DNA of 64,000 nucleotides, taken from contig NCJG01000001.1 of assembly GCA_002282385.1 (NCBI GenBank), positions 558,001-622,000 on the forward strand. The letters are read 5' to 3'. Positions 9,718 to 18,576 of this stretch are shown here, piece after piece (within the stretch, counting starts at the first letter, position 1; each line of letters starts with the position of its first letter). The notes under the pieces were generated by a model. The model was given only the letters and a program-made list of their open reading frames with translations, was not told where the DNA came from and did no database searches. Origin of the DNA: Sphingomonadales bacterium 39-57-19 (GTDB lineage: Bacteria; Pseudomonadota; Alphaproteobacteria; Sphingomonadales; Sphingomonadaceae). The position numbers were made by a program, and so were the translations under genes.

Positions 9718-10458
9718 TTAAATCGCTGTGCCCCCCCCTCGGCTCGCCGCAATTAATTCCTCCGCCTCAGCCACCGCAGCGGCATCGGCGCCAAAGGCCT
9801 GATTGGCGATCGCGACTTGATTGGGGTGAATGAGCGTTTTGCCCGTGAAACCATAAGTTGCGCCTTGGCGGCATTCGACATCGAAGCCGTCCATGTCATC
9901 CAGCCGATTGCACACGCCGTCAAAACGCGGCTTGCCCGATGCGGATGCGGCGAGCACGATTGTCTGCAGCGCGAGTTCCAGCCCTTCGCGCAGTGGCCCT
10001 GGCCGAATACCCGTTTCCGCCGCAATGTCATTTGTGCCCGCAATCAACCCCGCAACCATGGGGTGCGCCGCTATCTCGCGCGCGGCATATAATCCCTTTG
10101 GCGTTTCGATCATCGCCATTATGGGCTTGCCAGCATCGGGTATGTCGTCAGGACCTTCAACCTTCGGTACAACAATGAAGTTCGCGCGGCTTTGCGCCAA
10201 AGCGGCGATGTCGTCGGCATGATATAAGCTGTCGGCGCCGTTTGCCCGTATGGCGATTATTTTGCCTGCGACCCCGTCTGCGGCATATTGCACAGCCGCC
10301 GCGCGGGCATCCGCCTTTGACTCATGCGGGACGGCATCTTCCAAATCAATGATCAGCATATCGGCATCAAGCGACCGCGCTTTTTCCAAAGCGCGTGCAT
10401 TGGACGCCGGCATATAGAGCGCCGACCGCGTAAATCTCAGTTGCTGCAAGATATCCAT
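9718..10458 (-). CDS. CitE-like CoA-ester lyase/thioesterase (HpcH/HpaI aldolase fold)
   Basis: 246 residues. RSALYMPASNARALEKA at the N-terminus, IIDLEDAVP (Mg-binding Glu/Asp region), MIETPKGL and AGTNDIAAETG mark the CitE/malyl-CoA lyase family. Such enzymes cleave or hydrolyse (3S)-malyl-, citramalyl- or methylmalyl-CoA; free-standing CitE homologues without CitD/CitF, as here, are not citrate lyase subunits. The ATG at 10458 has GGGAG six bases upstream; the ATG at 10470 would place that ribosome site inside the gene. It is divergent from the stomatin-like gene. The substrate cannot be decided from the sequence. Confidence 0.83.
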   Translation of the reverse strand: MDILQQLRFTRSALYMPASNARALEKARSLDADMLIIDLEDAVPHESKADARAAAVQYAADGVAGKIIAIRANGADSLYHADDIAALAQSRANFIVVPKVEGPDDIPDAGKPIMAMIETPKGLYAAREIAAHPMVAGLIAGTNDIAAETGIRPGPLREGLELALQTIVLAASASGKPRFDGVCNRLDDMDGFDVECRQGATYGFTGKTLIHPNQVAIANQAFGADAAAVAEAEELIAASRGGGTAI

Positions 10459-10594
10459 GTTCGCTCCCATATCGTCGGCCTGCGCATGCTCCCTGCGTAA
10501 ACGCGATGAAATGGTAAACCCCCTCGATCGTTTTCATGAAACTATTTGTTAAACCCACAGGTTTACAGCTCACTTTTAAAAGGGAGAGCCTTCA

Positions 10595-11509
10595 ATGGAA
10601 TATTTTTTCGGCTTACTGGCGCTGATCGTCATCATTTTTGTGATGATGGGCGTGACCGTTGTGCAGCAAGGCTTTGTTTTCACAATTGAACGGTTCGGGC
10701 GTTATACCTATTCCGCGCAACCCGGGTTGACCGTCATAATCCCGTTCTTTGATCGCGTTGGCCGCAAGGTAAACGTCATGGAGCAAGTTCTCGATATTCC
10801 CGGACAGGAGATCATCACCAAGGATAACGCCATGGTCGGCGTTGATGCTGTGGTCTTCTTTCAAGTGCTCGACGCAGCCAAAGCCGCATATGAAGTGTCG
10901 GACCTATATGTCGCCATCATGCAAATCACGACAACCAATCTGCGCACCGTGATGGGCAGCATGGACCTTGATGAAACCTTGTCAAAGCGCGACGATATCA
11001 ATGGCCGCCTGCTGTCGGTGGTGGACCACGCTACCAGCCCATGGGGTGTTAAAATCACGCGTGTTGAGGTGAAAGATATTCGCCCGCCGGCTGATATCTC
11101 CAACGCAATGGCGCGGCAGATGAAGGCAGAGCGTGAAAAGCGCGCGCAAATCCTTGAAGCAGAGGGCATGCGTGCCGCAGAAATCCTGCGCGCTGAAGGT
11201 GAAAAGCAAGGCGCAATCCTTCAGGCCGAAGGCCGCAAGGAAGCGGCATTCCGTGACGCCGAAGCCCGCGAACGCGAAGCAGAGGCCGAGGCGAAGGCAA
11301 CAGTCATGGTTTCCGATTCCATCGCGACATCGGGCACGCAGGCGCTTAATTACTTCATCGCGCAGAAATACACAGAAGCCATCAGCCAGTTCGCAACATC
11401 ACCCAATGCAAAAACCATCTTGTTCCCTGTAGAAGCGACGCAGCTGATTGGAACGCTGGGTGGAATTGGTGAATTGGCAAAAGAAGCGCTTGCGACAAAA
11501 GAAAAGTGA
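10595..11509 (+). CDS. SPFH/stomatin-like membrane protein, QmcA type
   Basis: 304 residues. An N-terminal membrane helix (about 3-22) is followed by an SPFH/band-7 domain (about 22-180, with ERFGRYTYSAQPGL and RVEVKDIRPP) and a long charged coiled coil (about 180-240: repeated EAE/RAEGEK patterns). Such proteins form large oligomers at the membrane and are associated with quality control of membrane proteins and with membrane domains. The gene is followed after about 190 bases by an NfeD gene, the usual partner in QmcA/NfeD pairs. GGGAGAG nine bases before the ATG is a strong ribosome site. Confidence 0.88.
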   Translation: MEYFFGLLALIVIIFVMMGVTVVQQGFVFTIERFGRYTYSAQPGLTVIIPFFDRVGRKVNVMEQVLDIPGQEIITKDNAMVGVDAVVFFQVLDAAKAAYEVSDLYVAIMQITTTNLRTVMGSMDLDETLSKRDDINGRLLSVVDHATSPWGVKITRVEVKDIRPPADISNAMARQMKAEREKRAQILEAEGMRAAEILRAEGEKQGAILQAEGRKEAAFRDAEAREREAEAEAKATVMVSDSIATSGTQALNYFIAQKYTEAISQFATSPNAKTILFPVEATQLIGTLGGIGELAKEALATKEK

Positions 11510-11529
11510 GGCGTGGGGCGGAGACAAAG

Positions 11530-11660
11530 CCCGAAGTCCTGAGCAACAATCGCAAGGCGATTGTGCCCGTCGAAGGACGCCTGTAAGACAGACGCTGCGC
11601 TCCACCGACACGCGCCCTTCGACTTTCGTCAGCGCGGACGCACTGACGGCTCAGGGCTAC
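11530..11660. repeat. decayed palindromic repeat element between the qmcA-like gene and nfeD
   Basis: The gap carries two nested imperfect inverted repeats. Outer arms: AGTCCTGAGC near 11535-11544 against GCTCAGGGCT near 11649-11658. Inner arms: GTCGAAGGACGC at 11569-11580 against CGCCCTTCGAC at 11613-11623. The left outer and inner arms are separated by a separate perfect hairpin, ACAATCGC-aag-GCGATTGT at 11546-11564. The words CCTGAGC and GTCGAAGGACG recall a dispersed intergenic repeat common in sphingomonads; that is from memory. A small reading frame across it is not credited as a gene. Confidence 0.6.
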
Positions 11661-11702
11661 GGTAAGATCTGCAGTTTAGACATCGAGATTACGGAGTAAG
11701 AC

Positions 11703-12155
11703 ATGGCAGAATGGCTCGACACAATTTCAACCCACTGGTTCTGGCTCTCGCTGGGGCTAGTGCTCGGCGTTGCCGAAATGGTTGCGCCCGGCTTCTTCCT
11801 GATGTGGCTTGGCCTTGCCGCGTTGATTGTCGGTGGGCTGGATTACTTCCTTCCCATCACCCTCGCATATCAGGTCGCGATGTTTGCGATATTGTCGGTG
11901 TTGACGGTCTTCGCCGGCAAGAAATTCCTGCACGACAACCCCATCGAAACCGAAGACGCAAAGTTGAACGATCGCGGCGCGCGGCTAACGGGTGAAATCG
12001 TGACGGTGGTTGAGGCCATCACAAACGGCAATGGCCGCGTTAAGGTCGGCGACAGCGTCTGGTCCGCCCGCGGCGTCGATGCCGCAATAGGATCCCGTGT
12101 GCGCGTCACAGGCGCTGACGGCGCGGTGTTGTTGGTCGAAGGCGGTCTCGACTAA
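11703..12155 (+). CDS. NfeD-like membrane protein
   Basis: 150 residues. Two or three hydrophobic segments span about 10-75 (LVLGVAEMVAPGFFLMWLGL, LAALIVGGLDYF and YQVAMFAILSVLTVFAG), followed by a soluble OB-fold NfeD domain (about 90-150) with NGNGRVKVGDSVWSA and VRVTGADGAVLLVEGG. This is the short, protease-less NfeD type. It normally pairs with an SPFH protein, here encoded just upstream. GGAG lies eight bases before the ATG. Expected role: accessory to the SPFH oligomer in the inner membrane; no enzymatic activity is expected. Confidence 0.87.
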   Translation: MAEWLDTISTHWFWLSLGLVLGVAEMVAPGFFLMWLGLAALIVGGLDYFLPITLAYQVAMFAILSVLTVFAGKKFLHDNPIETEDAKLNDRGARLTGEIVTVVEAITNGNGRVKVGDSVWSARGVDAAIGSRVRVTGADGAVLLVEGGLD

Positions 12156-12156
12156 T

Positions 12157-12182
12157 CGAAGGACGCAATCGGTCCGTCTTTT
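12157..12182 (+). terminator. possible weak terminator after nfeD
   Basis: GAAGGAC and GTCCGTC can pair imperfectly around a short loop just after the nfeD stop, followed by TTTT. The stem has only four contiguous strong pairs (GGAC/GTCC), so this is a tentative call. Confidence 0.35.
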
Positions 12183-12198
12183 CTGGGCACTACGCTCT

Positions 12199-12651
12199 TT
12201 AAATGAGTTCAAGGCTCTCGCGGTCGGGTTCGATAAATCCCCGCCGCGCGTGCACCGAAAACAGCCGCTCCTTCGAATAAAATTGGAGCGGCAGGTCCCG
12301 GCGTCCCCGGTGGGAAAGCAGCAGCGCGTTCACGGCCTCGTGCAACGGCAGCTGCATCCCGACCTCTGCCAGATGTGCCTTCACGCCCGCAATATACACT
12401 TGCGTAATCGTCTCATGATAGCCTTGCGTATCATCATTCACGCCGCCGACGGCTTCGTTATAGGCCGAAATGATGGCAGGTAGCTCTCGCTCAATCGCGA
12501 TATCCGGCCGATTGCGCACCAGCCAGGTACATGCCGCCAGATGCGCTTCATGCGTCCAATCCGCGCGTGGTAAGCTAAGCGCAAGCAGCCCTTCGCCGAT
12601 CGCGACGATTGCGGCGTCATCTTCAAATAAGCGCATAGAATATTCGGACAT
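12199..12651 (-). CDS. conserved protein of unknown function with WTHEAH and GYHETIT motifs
   Basis: 150 residues, no signal peptide or membrane segment, probably cytoplasmic and helical. Distinctive conserved-looking features are RADWTHEAHLAAC near residue 30, AVGGVNDDTQGYHETIT near residue 70 and a C-terminal stretch ending FIEPDRESLELI. The His/Glu/Asp-rich motifs could bind a metal, but I do not know a characterised homologue. It is convergent with nfeD and upstream of pckA on the same strand, with about 40 bases from the pckA stop. I recognise the sequence pattern as a widespread hypothetical family, without a function. Confidence 0.7.
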   Translation of the reverse strand: MSEYSMRLFEDDAAIVAIGEGLLALSLPRADWTHEAHLAACTWLVRNRPDIAIERELPAIISAYNEAVGGVNDDTQGYHETITQVYIAGVKAHLAEVGMQLPLHEAVNALLLSHRGRRDLPLQFYSKERLFSVHARRGFIEPDRESLELI

Positions 12652-12690
12652 GACCGGACCTTCTGCGTTGTCCGATAATGTCCGGACGGG

Positions 12691-14292
12691 TTAAGCGACC
12701 TTTGGTGCCGACTGCCTTACACCTTCGTCAACATGATCTGCAAATTGCGCGAAGTTGTCGATGAACTGCTGAACAAGTCCGCGGGCCGTCACATCATATT
12801 CTGCCTTGTCTGCCCAAGCTTCGCGCGGATCGAGGATGCCGCTGTCGACACCTGGAACGGCGACCGGGAATTCAAAACCAAAATTCTGGTCCTTACGGAA
12901 TTCTGCATTATTCAGGCTTCCGTCCAGCGCAGCGTTGAGCAAGGCCCGTGTTGCCTTAATTGGCATACGGCTGATGCCGGGCATCGTTGCTTTGCCGCCC
13001 GTCCAGCCGGTGTTGACCAACCAACATTGTACCGCACCCTTGGCGATCCGCTCTTTCAGCAAATTGCCATAGATGCTTGGGTGACGCGGCATGAATGGCG
13101 CGCCAAAGCACGTGGAGAATGTGGCTTCAGGCTCAGTCACGCCGATTTCTGTGCCAGCGACACGTGCCGTGTAACCCGACAGGAAGTGGTACATGGCCTG
13201 ATCCGGCGTGAGGCGCGCGATCGGAGGCAAAACGCCATAAGCGTCGGCGGTCAGGAAGATGATCGTCTTGGGAACTGGCCCCATATTCTTTTCAGATGTG
13301 TTCGGAATGAACTCAATCGGATACGATCCACGGCTGTTTTCCGCGAGGCTATTGTCGTCGAAATCCAGCTCGCGTGTTTCCGGGTCGATAACGACATTTT
13401 CAAGCACCGTTCCGAAGCGCTTTGTCGTCGCAAAGATTTCAGGCTCGGCTTCTTCCGAGAGGCGAATCATCTTTGCGTAGCAACCGCCTTCAAAGTTAAA
13501 GACCGCAGTGTCCGACCAGCCATGTTCATCGTCACCAATCAGTGTGCGGCTTGCGTCTGCAGACAATGTCGTCTTGCCGGTGCCTGACAGCCCAAAGAAT
13601 ACCGCAGTGTCGCCGTCTGGGCCAATATTCGCAGAGCAATGCATTGGCATCACACCCTTCACCGGCAACAGGTAATTGAGGATGCCGAAAACCGACTTCT
13701 TCATTTCACCCGCATATGCAGTGCCGCCGATCAGGATAAGCTTTTCGGTGAAGTTCACGGCGATAACAGTCTCGCTGCGGCAGCCATGACGCGCAGGATC
13801 TGCACGGAAGCTTGGCAAATCGATAATGGTGTATTCCGGCACAAAGCTGGTCACCTCTTCCTGCGTTGGGCGCACCAGCAAGGTGCGGATGAACAGATTG
13901 TGCCATGCCAATTCGTTAATCACGCGCACATTGACGCGGTGCTCTGGCTGCGAACCACCGAACAGGTCAGCGACGTACAATTTGTCCTTGCCACCAAGCG
14001 CGGCAATGAAATCTTCTTTCAGCGCAGCAAAATGCGCGGGGTCCATCGGGACGTTGGTTTTACCCCACCAAATGCTGTTTTCGGTTTCGGCGTCGCGCAC
14101 GATAAACTTGTCTTTGGCAGAGCGCCCTGTGTGTGCACCTGTCTTAACAACGAGCGGACCGTTTTTGGCCAAAATGCCTTCATCATTCGCCAGCGCGGCT
14201 TCCACCAAAGGCGCTGTGCCGAGGTTGCAATGCAACGCCGCCTTTGTGTCAAAACCTTGTTGCGAAAGCGAGATATTTAAAGGTGTCGACAT
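12691..14292 (-). CDS. pckA: phosphoenolpyruvate carboxykinase (ATP)
   Basis: 533 residues, the normal length of ATP-type PEPCK. It converts oxaloacetate plus ATP to phosphoenolpyruvate, the entry to gluconeogenesis. Motifs seen: the kinase-1a P-loop [13 protein letters not shown], kinase-2 region (ETRELDFDD), the arginine-rich GGRS-equivalent RVNVRVINE, and NTGWTGG near the C-terminus. It is divergent from chvI with a 191-base intergenic region containing a 12-bp palindrome; pckA next to chvI is a known alphaproteobacterial arrangement, and in Agrobacterium/Sinorhizobium the two loci share the same neighbourhood. That ChvI controls pckA here is inference. Confidence 0.97.
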   Translation of the reverse strand: MSTPLNISLSQQGFDTKAALHCNLGTAPLVEAALANDEGILAKNGPLVVKTGAHTGRSAKDKFIVRDAETENSIWWGKTNVPMDPAHFAALKEDFIAALGGKDKLYVADLFGGSQPEHRVNVRVINELAWHNLFIRTLLVRPTQEEVTSFVPEYTIIDLPSFRADPARHGCRSETVIAVNFTEKLILIGGTAYAGEMKKSVFGILNYLLPVKGVMPMHCSANIGPDGDTAVFFGLSGTGKTTLSADASRTLIGDDEHGWSDTAVFNFEGGCYAKMIRLSEEAEPEIFATTKRFGTVLENVVIDPETRELDFDDNSLAENSRGSYPIEFIPNTSEKNMGPVPKTIIFLTADAYGVLPPIARLTPDQAMYHFLSGYTARVAGTEIGVTEPEATFSTCFGAPFMPRHPSIYGNLLKERIAKGAVQCWLVNTGWTGGKATMPGISRMPIKATRALLNAALDGSLNNAEFRKDQNFGFEFPVAVPGVDSGILDPREAWADKAEYDVTARGLVQQFIDNFAQFADHVDEGVRQSAPKVA

Positions 14293-14323
14293 TGGCTACT
14301 CCAGCAAAAGTTGCGAATCTAGG

Positions 14324-14335
14324 GCATACGTATGC
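14324..14335. promoter_or_regulatory. 12-bp palindrome in the pckA-chvI divergent promoter region
   Basis: GCATACGTATGC is a perfect 12-bp palindrome 32 bases upstream of the pckA start and about 149 bases upstream of chvI. Its length and place fit a dimeric regulator's operator near the pckA promoter, but no specific regulator is recognised from the motif. Confidence 0.4.
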
Positions 14336-14483
14336 ACTGTTTCGCTGGAGCCGGTATACGATGGAGGCAACGAGGTCAAATGTGGTTCATTATTTAGTGG
14401 CGAAAGAGCCTCAATAACCCGTCACATTGGCACCAAGAGAGCAAGTGATTGAACCGAAGCCATTGCCCCCCTATAGTTGGCCG

Positions 14484-15191
14484 ATGAGTGCAACAATCGC
14501 CTTGGTCGACGACGACCGAAACATCCTGACGTCTGTGTCCATCGCTATGCAAGCGGAGGGCTATGTTACCCGGATATATTCGGACGGCGAAACCGCGTTG
14601 AAGGCTATGCTCGAAAATCCTGCTGACCTTGGCATTTTTGATATCAAAATGCCGCGCATGGATGGCCTCGAACTGCTCCGGCGGTTGCGCGAAAAAAGCG
14701 ATATGCCGGTTATCTTTCTGACATCGAAAGATGAAGAGCTGGATGAAGCACTTGGCCTGGCCATGGGTGCCGACGATTATATCACCAAGCCTTTTTCCCA
14801 GCGGCTGTTGGTGGCGCGCGTAAAGGCCATTTTGCGTCGCGCCACTTATGATCGCGGCGTCAGCAGCGGCGACGCTGAGCCCGAGCTTGAGCCAATGGTG
14901 CGCGGCAAACTGCAAATGGACCCAGCGCGGCACCATGTAAAATGGGATGGGAAGTCGCTGACGCTAACAGTGACCGAGTTTATGATATTGGAAGCGCTCG
15001 CCAATCGGCCGGGCGTTGTGCGCACACGTGATCAGCTCATGGACGCCGCATATCAGGATGACGTGTATGTCGACGACCGCACCATCGACAGCCATATCAA
15101 AAGGCTGCGGCGCAAGTTTCGTGAAGTCGATGCCGAATTTGCGGCCATAGATACGCTTTACGGTGCAGGATATCGCTTTGCAGACAGCTGA
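14484..15191 (+). CDS. chvI: response regulator ChvI (OmpR/PhoB type)
   Basis: 235 residues. The receiver domain (about 1-120) has the acidic pair DDD near residue 10, the phospho-acceptor Asp53 in [12 protein letters not shown], the Thr/Ser switch (FLTSKDE) and the conserved Lys (YITKPF). A winged-helix Trans_reg_C domain follows (about 135-232), ending [16 protein letters not shown]. The frame extends to 14427, but [10 protein letters not shown] at 14484 matches the family N-terminus. The gene overlaps chvG and heads a chvI-chvG-hprK-rapZ-manX-ptsH operon. ChvI, with ChvG, controls envelope and acid/stress responses in Alphaproteobacteria. Confidence 0.93.
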   Translation: MSATIALVDDDRNILTSVSIAMQAEGYVTRIYSDGETALKAMLENPADLGIFDIKMPRMDGLELLRRLREKSDMPVIFLTSKDEELDEALGLAMGADDYITKPFSQRLLVARVKAILRRATYDRGVSSGDAEPELEPMVRGKLQMDPARHHVKWDGKSLTLTVTEFMILEALANRPGVVRTRDQLMDAAYQDDVYVDDRTIDSHIKRLRRKFREVDAEFAAIDTLYGAGYRFADS

Positions 15192-16740
15192 GCCCGCTGA
15201 TCTTCAGCTGGGATGGAGCCGGGGGCTATCGCTCACCGCCCGCATCCTTGCTGTAAATCTATTTGTTTTGGCGCTGCTGGGCGCAGGGCTGTTTTTCCTC
15301 GACAGCTACCGCGTGCGCCTGATCGCGGAACGCGAAGATGCTGCTCGGCGTCAGGCAACGGTCCTTGCCGAAAGCCTGTCTTTGGTCGCACCGGAAAAGC
15401 GCGCCGCGTATATCTACGAATTTGGCCAAGAGCACCAATCGCGGATTCGGGTCTATGCGCAAAATGGCGCAAAAATCCTGGATAGTTTTGCCGGCCGTCC
15501 GCCGACATATGTCTTCCGCGATCCTGACAAGGAACCGATACCCAAAGTCATCGCGCGCGGCATTGATAAGATGTTCGACTTTTTGGTGGGTGCCGCCGTG
15601 CTGCAACCATTTGCGGAACCGCGCGTCGATACTGCCGATGCTTGGCAAAATTTACTAAAGCCTAAGCCAGCTGACGCAGCGTCTACGGTCGCCTTCGCCC
15701 CAGACCTCACGCATGTGATCAGCGCTGGTTCGCGGTCCCGCGATGGCCGCTTTGCGGTTCTGACAACATCCAATGAACGCGATATTCGCCTATTTGTCCG
15801 GGCTGAGCGGTTCAATGTCGGGATGTTTTTTGTCATCGCGCTTGGCATTGGCATAATGCTCTCAATATTTCTCGCGCGAACCATCGTGCGTCCGCTTCGG
15901 CATCTGTCGCGCGCGGCGGTCAAGGTGCGGCTTGGCCGCGCTCAGGAAGTCACCGTTCCGCGCTTGCCCTCGCGCCGTGATGAAATCGGCATGCTTGCAC
16001 GCGCACTGTCCGACATGAGCATTGCCCTTCGGCAACGTATTGACGCGACAGAAGCATTTGCAGCGGATGTCGCGCATGAGATTAAGAACCCGCTGGCGTC
16101 CTTGCGGTCGGCACTTGATGGTGCAGAGCGCATTCAAGACCCGGCCCTGCGCAAACAGCTTATGGATGTCGCAAAAGCCGATGTGCAACGCATGGACCGA
16201 TTGATCAGCGATATTTCAGACGCAAGCCGCGTGGATTCGCAACTGGCAAAGGCAAAGTTCGAACCCATCGACTTGGGCGATATGATTGAACAATTGCTGC
16301 AGGCGCGCGAAGACCGTGGTAGCGACAAGGATGTGAACATCGCCTTCGCACGGCCACGGCGGACAATCGCCACGGTTATGGGGGAAGATGTGCGCCTCGA
16401 ACGCATGCTCACCAATCTCATCGACAACGCGGTGTCCTTTTCCCCACCGGGCGCAGTCGTTGAAATATCAGCTACGCTGGCCGACGAGGAAGTGATTATT
16501 CGCATCAGCGATGAAGGCCCCGGCGTTCCACCGCAGGAACGAGAAGCCATCTTCCGCCGGTTCCACAGTGAGCGCCCGCCAACGGAGAATTTCGGCAAAC
16601 ATAGCGGGCTCGGGCTGGCCATCGCGCGCACGATTGTTGAAGGCCACCATGGCCGCATCAATGTGCGCGACCGGGTGGACGGTAAAGGCGGGGCCTGTTT
16701 TGAAATCGCCCTTCCCTGCGCAGCGGTGGCAACCCGCTAA
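15163..16740 (+). CDS. chvG: sensor histidine kinase ChvG
   Basis: 525 residues from a GTG at 15163, overlapping chvI by 29 bases; a TTG at 15178 in the same frame is an equal candidate, and no in-frame ATG lies near. Order: membrane helix about 27-46, periplasmic sensor domain about 47-217, second helix about 218-238, HAMP domain, HisKA with the phospho-acceptor His305 in [14 protein letters not shown], and HATPase with [16 protein letters not shown] and GLGLAIA. It is the partner of ChvI. The downstream hprK start overlaps its stop (TAATG), so sensor and PTS genes are translated together. Confidence 0.92.
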   Translation: MQDIALQTAEPADLQLGWSRGLSLTARILAVNLFVLALLGAGLFFLDSYRVRLIAEREDAARRQATVLAESLSLVAPEKRAAYIYEFGQEHQSRIRVYAQNGAKILDSFAGRPPTYVFRDPDKEPIPKVIARGIDKMFDFLVGAAVLQPFAEPRVDTADAWQNLLKPKPADAASTVAFAPDLTHVISAGSRSRDGRFAVLTTSNERDIRLFVRAERFNVGMFFVIALGIGIMLSIFLARTIVRPLRHLSRAAVKVRLGRAQEVTVPRLPSRRDEIGMLARALSDMSIALRQRIDATEAFAADVAHEIKNPLASLRSALDGAERIQDPALRKQLMDVAKADVQRMDRLISDISDASRVDSQLAKAKFEPIDLGDMIEQLLQAREDRGSDKDVNIAFARPRRTIATVMGEDVRLERMLTNLIDNAVSFSPPGAVVEISATLADEEVIIRISDEGPGVPPQEREAIFRRFHSERPPTENFGKHSGLGLAIARTIVEGHHGRINVRDRVDGKGGACFEIALPCAAVATR

Positions 16741-17213
16741 TGCCACAGATGGTCCATGGCACCGCGATATCGATCGGAGGCCATGCTGTGCTGATTATGG
16801 GCGAATCGGGCAGTGGAAAATCCGATCTCGCGCTCCGGCTGATTGATCGCGGCGCTATTTTGATCAGCGATGATGTCGTCTTTTTGGAAACACGTGACAA
16901 CGCCCCAATACTTACCGTCGCCCCCAATATCGCCGGAAAGATCGAAGTGCGCGGCGTCGGCATCTCTAATGTCGATTTCATAGCGTCTGCGCCGCTTCGC
17001 CTCGTAATAGAGTTCGTGGATGCACCAGACAGATTACCTGAAGACATTGCGCACACCACCATTGGTGATTACGTCATTCCCGTGTCCAAGCTAAATCCAT
17101 TTGAACAAAGCAGCGCGATCAAGGTCGAATATGCGTTGCGGGCAGTTCTCGACCGTGGCGTCCGGCCCGAATTCATATCCGCTAATGCTGTAAAAGAAAG
17201 CTTGCCATCGTGA
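16740..17213 (+). CDS. hprK: HPr kinase/phosphorylase, short alphaproteobacterial form
   Basis: 157 residues, about half of the Gram-positive enzyme because the N-terminal domain is absent, as is usual in Alphaproteobacteria. The P-loop is GESGSGKS (residues 21-28), followed by ISDDVV and the HprK signature region GKIEVRGVGI. The enzyme should phosphorylate HPr on a serine (Ser50 of the HPr encoded three genes downstream) and reverse this with phosphate. It overlaps both chvG and rapZ. Together with EIIA and HPr but without any sugar permease nearby, it points to a regulatory PTS. Confidence 0.92.
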   Translation: MPQMVHGTAISIGGHAVLIMGESGSGKSDLALRLIDRGAILISDDVVFLETRDNAPILTVAPNIAGKIEVRGVGISNVDFIASAPLRLVIEFVDAPDRLPEDIAHTTIGDYVIPVSKLNPFEQSSAIKVEYALRAVLDRGVRPEFISANAVKESLPS

Positions 17214-18175
17214 ACGCCAAAACAGCCTCTATCCCCCAAACAATATTGATTGTGACGGGCGTTTCTGGCGCAGGCAAAACCACCGTTCTTAAAGCGCTTG
17301 AAGACTTAGGCTGGGAGGCCGTCGACAATTTTCCGATCCGCCTTGCCGGCCAGTTACTTGAAATACCCGTGACCGGTCGTCAGGCGAGCCCAGATATCCC
17401 CATCGCCCTTGGCTTTGACAGCCGGACCCGCGGTTTTGACGCCGAAACGCTTATTCAACAGATCAAACAGCTGCAGACCCAGCCCAACCTGACCATCAGG
17501 ACGCTGTTTCTTGACTGCGCAGGCGTTGAAATTGAACGCCGTTATGCAGAAACGCGTCGCCGTCACCCCGCGGCACCTGACCGCCCTGCCATGGACGGCA
17601 TCGCGATTGAACGCACGTTGATGGAGCCATTTCGCCGCTGGGCGGAAACGGTCATCGATACCAGCAAGCTGTCTGCACATGATCTGCAACAGGCGATACG
17701 CGAGCAGTTCAACAACGAAGCATCGCCGCATTCCGTCATTACCATAACCAGCTTTGGCTATTCGCGCGGCATTCCCCACAATGCCGATCTGGTTTTTGAT
17801 CTGCGTTTCCTGCGCAATCCACATTGGGACAATATACTTCGGCCGCTTACAGGGTTGGATGAAGGTGTATCGCGTTATGTCGAAGATGACCCGGCCTATG
17901 ATGCGGCGATGGAAAAGATACGCGACTTGCTCCGCTATCTTTTGCCGCTCTATGACGCGCAAGGTAAGGCTTATGTAAACATAGCCTTTGGCTGCACCGG
18001 CGGACGCCACAGATCGGTTCATGTAGCCGAACAATTTGGGCGTTGGTTACGTGAAGATGGCTTTGCGCCAACGGTTAACCATCGCAACCTGACCTCAAGA
18101 CCGATTGACGCAATTGAAGAGCCTGCTAACGGCGCAAATAAGAATAGCGCACCACAGGGTAACGACATCACATGA
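17210..18175 (+). CDS. rapZ: RNase adapter RapZ / YvcJ family nucleotide-binding protein
   Basis: 321 residues, starting at a GTG inside the hprK stop (GTGA). The N-terminal P-loop is GVSGAGKT (17-24), the middle carries LDC and RRRHPA typical of the family, and the C-terminal domain has GCTGGRHRSVHVAE. In E. coli RapZ binds the small RNA GlmZ and RNase E; in Alphaproteobacteria the family sits in the PTS cluster and its role is less clear. The extreme C-terminus (after about 295) is an unstructured Asn/Glu-rich tail. It overlaps manX (ATGA). Confidence 0.92.
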   Translation: MNAKTASIPQTILIVTGVSGAGKTTVLKALEDLGWEAVDNFPIRLAGQLLEIPVTGRQASPDIPIALGFDSRTRGFDAETLIQQIKQLQTQPNLTIRTLFLDCAGVEIERRYAETRRRHPAAPDRPAMDGIAIERTLMEPFRRWAETVIDTSKLSAHDLQQAIREQFNNEASPHSVITITSFGYSRGIPHNADLVFDLRFLRNPHWDNILRPLTGLDEGVSRYVEDDPAYDAAMEKIRDLLRYLLPLYDAQGKAYVNIAFGCTGGRHRSVHVAEQFGRWLREDGFAPTVNHRNLTSRPIDAIEEPANGANKNSAPQGNDIT

Positions 18176-18576
18176 TCGGTTTGATTTTAGTCACACATGG
18201 CAAGCTTGCCGCCGAGTTTCTCGTCGCGCTCGAGCATGTTGTTGGCCCCCAAAAAGACATCGCCACCATTTGCATTGGTCCGCATGATGACATGGAGGCC
18301 CGCCGCAATGAAATAGCTGCAGCCATTAAGCAGGTTGATTCAGGAAAAGGCGCGATAATCCTCTCCGATCTTTTTGGCGGAACGCCCTCCAATCTGGCCA
18401 TCTCGCTGCTTGAAAGCGGCCGGGTCGAAGTCATCGCCGGCGTAAACCTGCCCATGCTGATCCGCCTCGATAGCGCCCGCAAAAACCTGGATGTGAAAGA
18501 GGCTGTCGCCGCTGCGCGTGAAGCGGGCAGAAAATATATCAGCGTAGCGTCCGAAGTGCTTGAGGCATCGAAATGA
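18172..18576 (+). CDS. manX: PTS system EIIA component, mannose/fructose family
   Basis: 134 residues, a free-standing EIIA-Man domain. The phosphorylated histidine is His9 in LILVTHGKLA, and LSDLFGGTPSNLA is the family signature. No EIIB, EIIC or EIID gene is near, so the protein is expected to act as a regulatory phosphate acceptor from HPr and not in sugar import. It overlaps rapZ upstream (ATGA) and ptsH downstream (ATGA). Confidence 0.93.
   Translation: MIGLILVTHGKLAAEFLVALEHVVGPQKDIATICIGPHDDMEARRNEIAAAIKQVDSGKGAIILSDLFGGTPSNLAISLLESGRVEVIAGVNLPMLIRLDSARKNLDVKEAVAAAREAGRKYISVASEVLEASK

Noticed and set aside
11448-11699. 83-codon plus-strand frame between the stomatin-like gene and nfeD
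   Set aside because: It begins inside the stomatin-like gene in another frame and runs through the palindromic repeat; it is not a gene.
12652-12690. Terminator for pckA from the GTCCG/CGGAC repeat
   Set aside because: The pairing is only five bases and no T-run follows on the minus strand.
15163-15192. chvG starting downstream of chvI without overlap
   Set aside because: No ATG, GTG or TTG with a ribosome site occurs in frame after the chvI stop before the first membrane helix, so an overlapping GTG (15163) or TTG (15178) start is needed.
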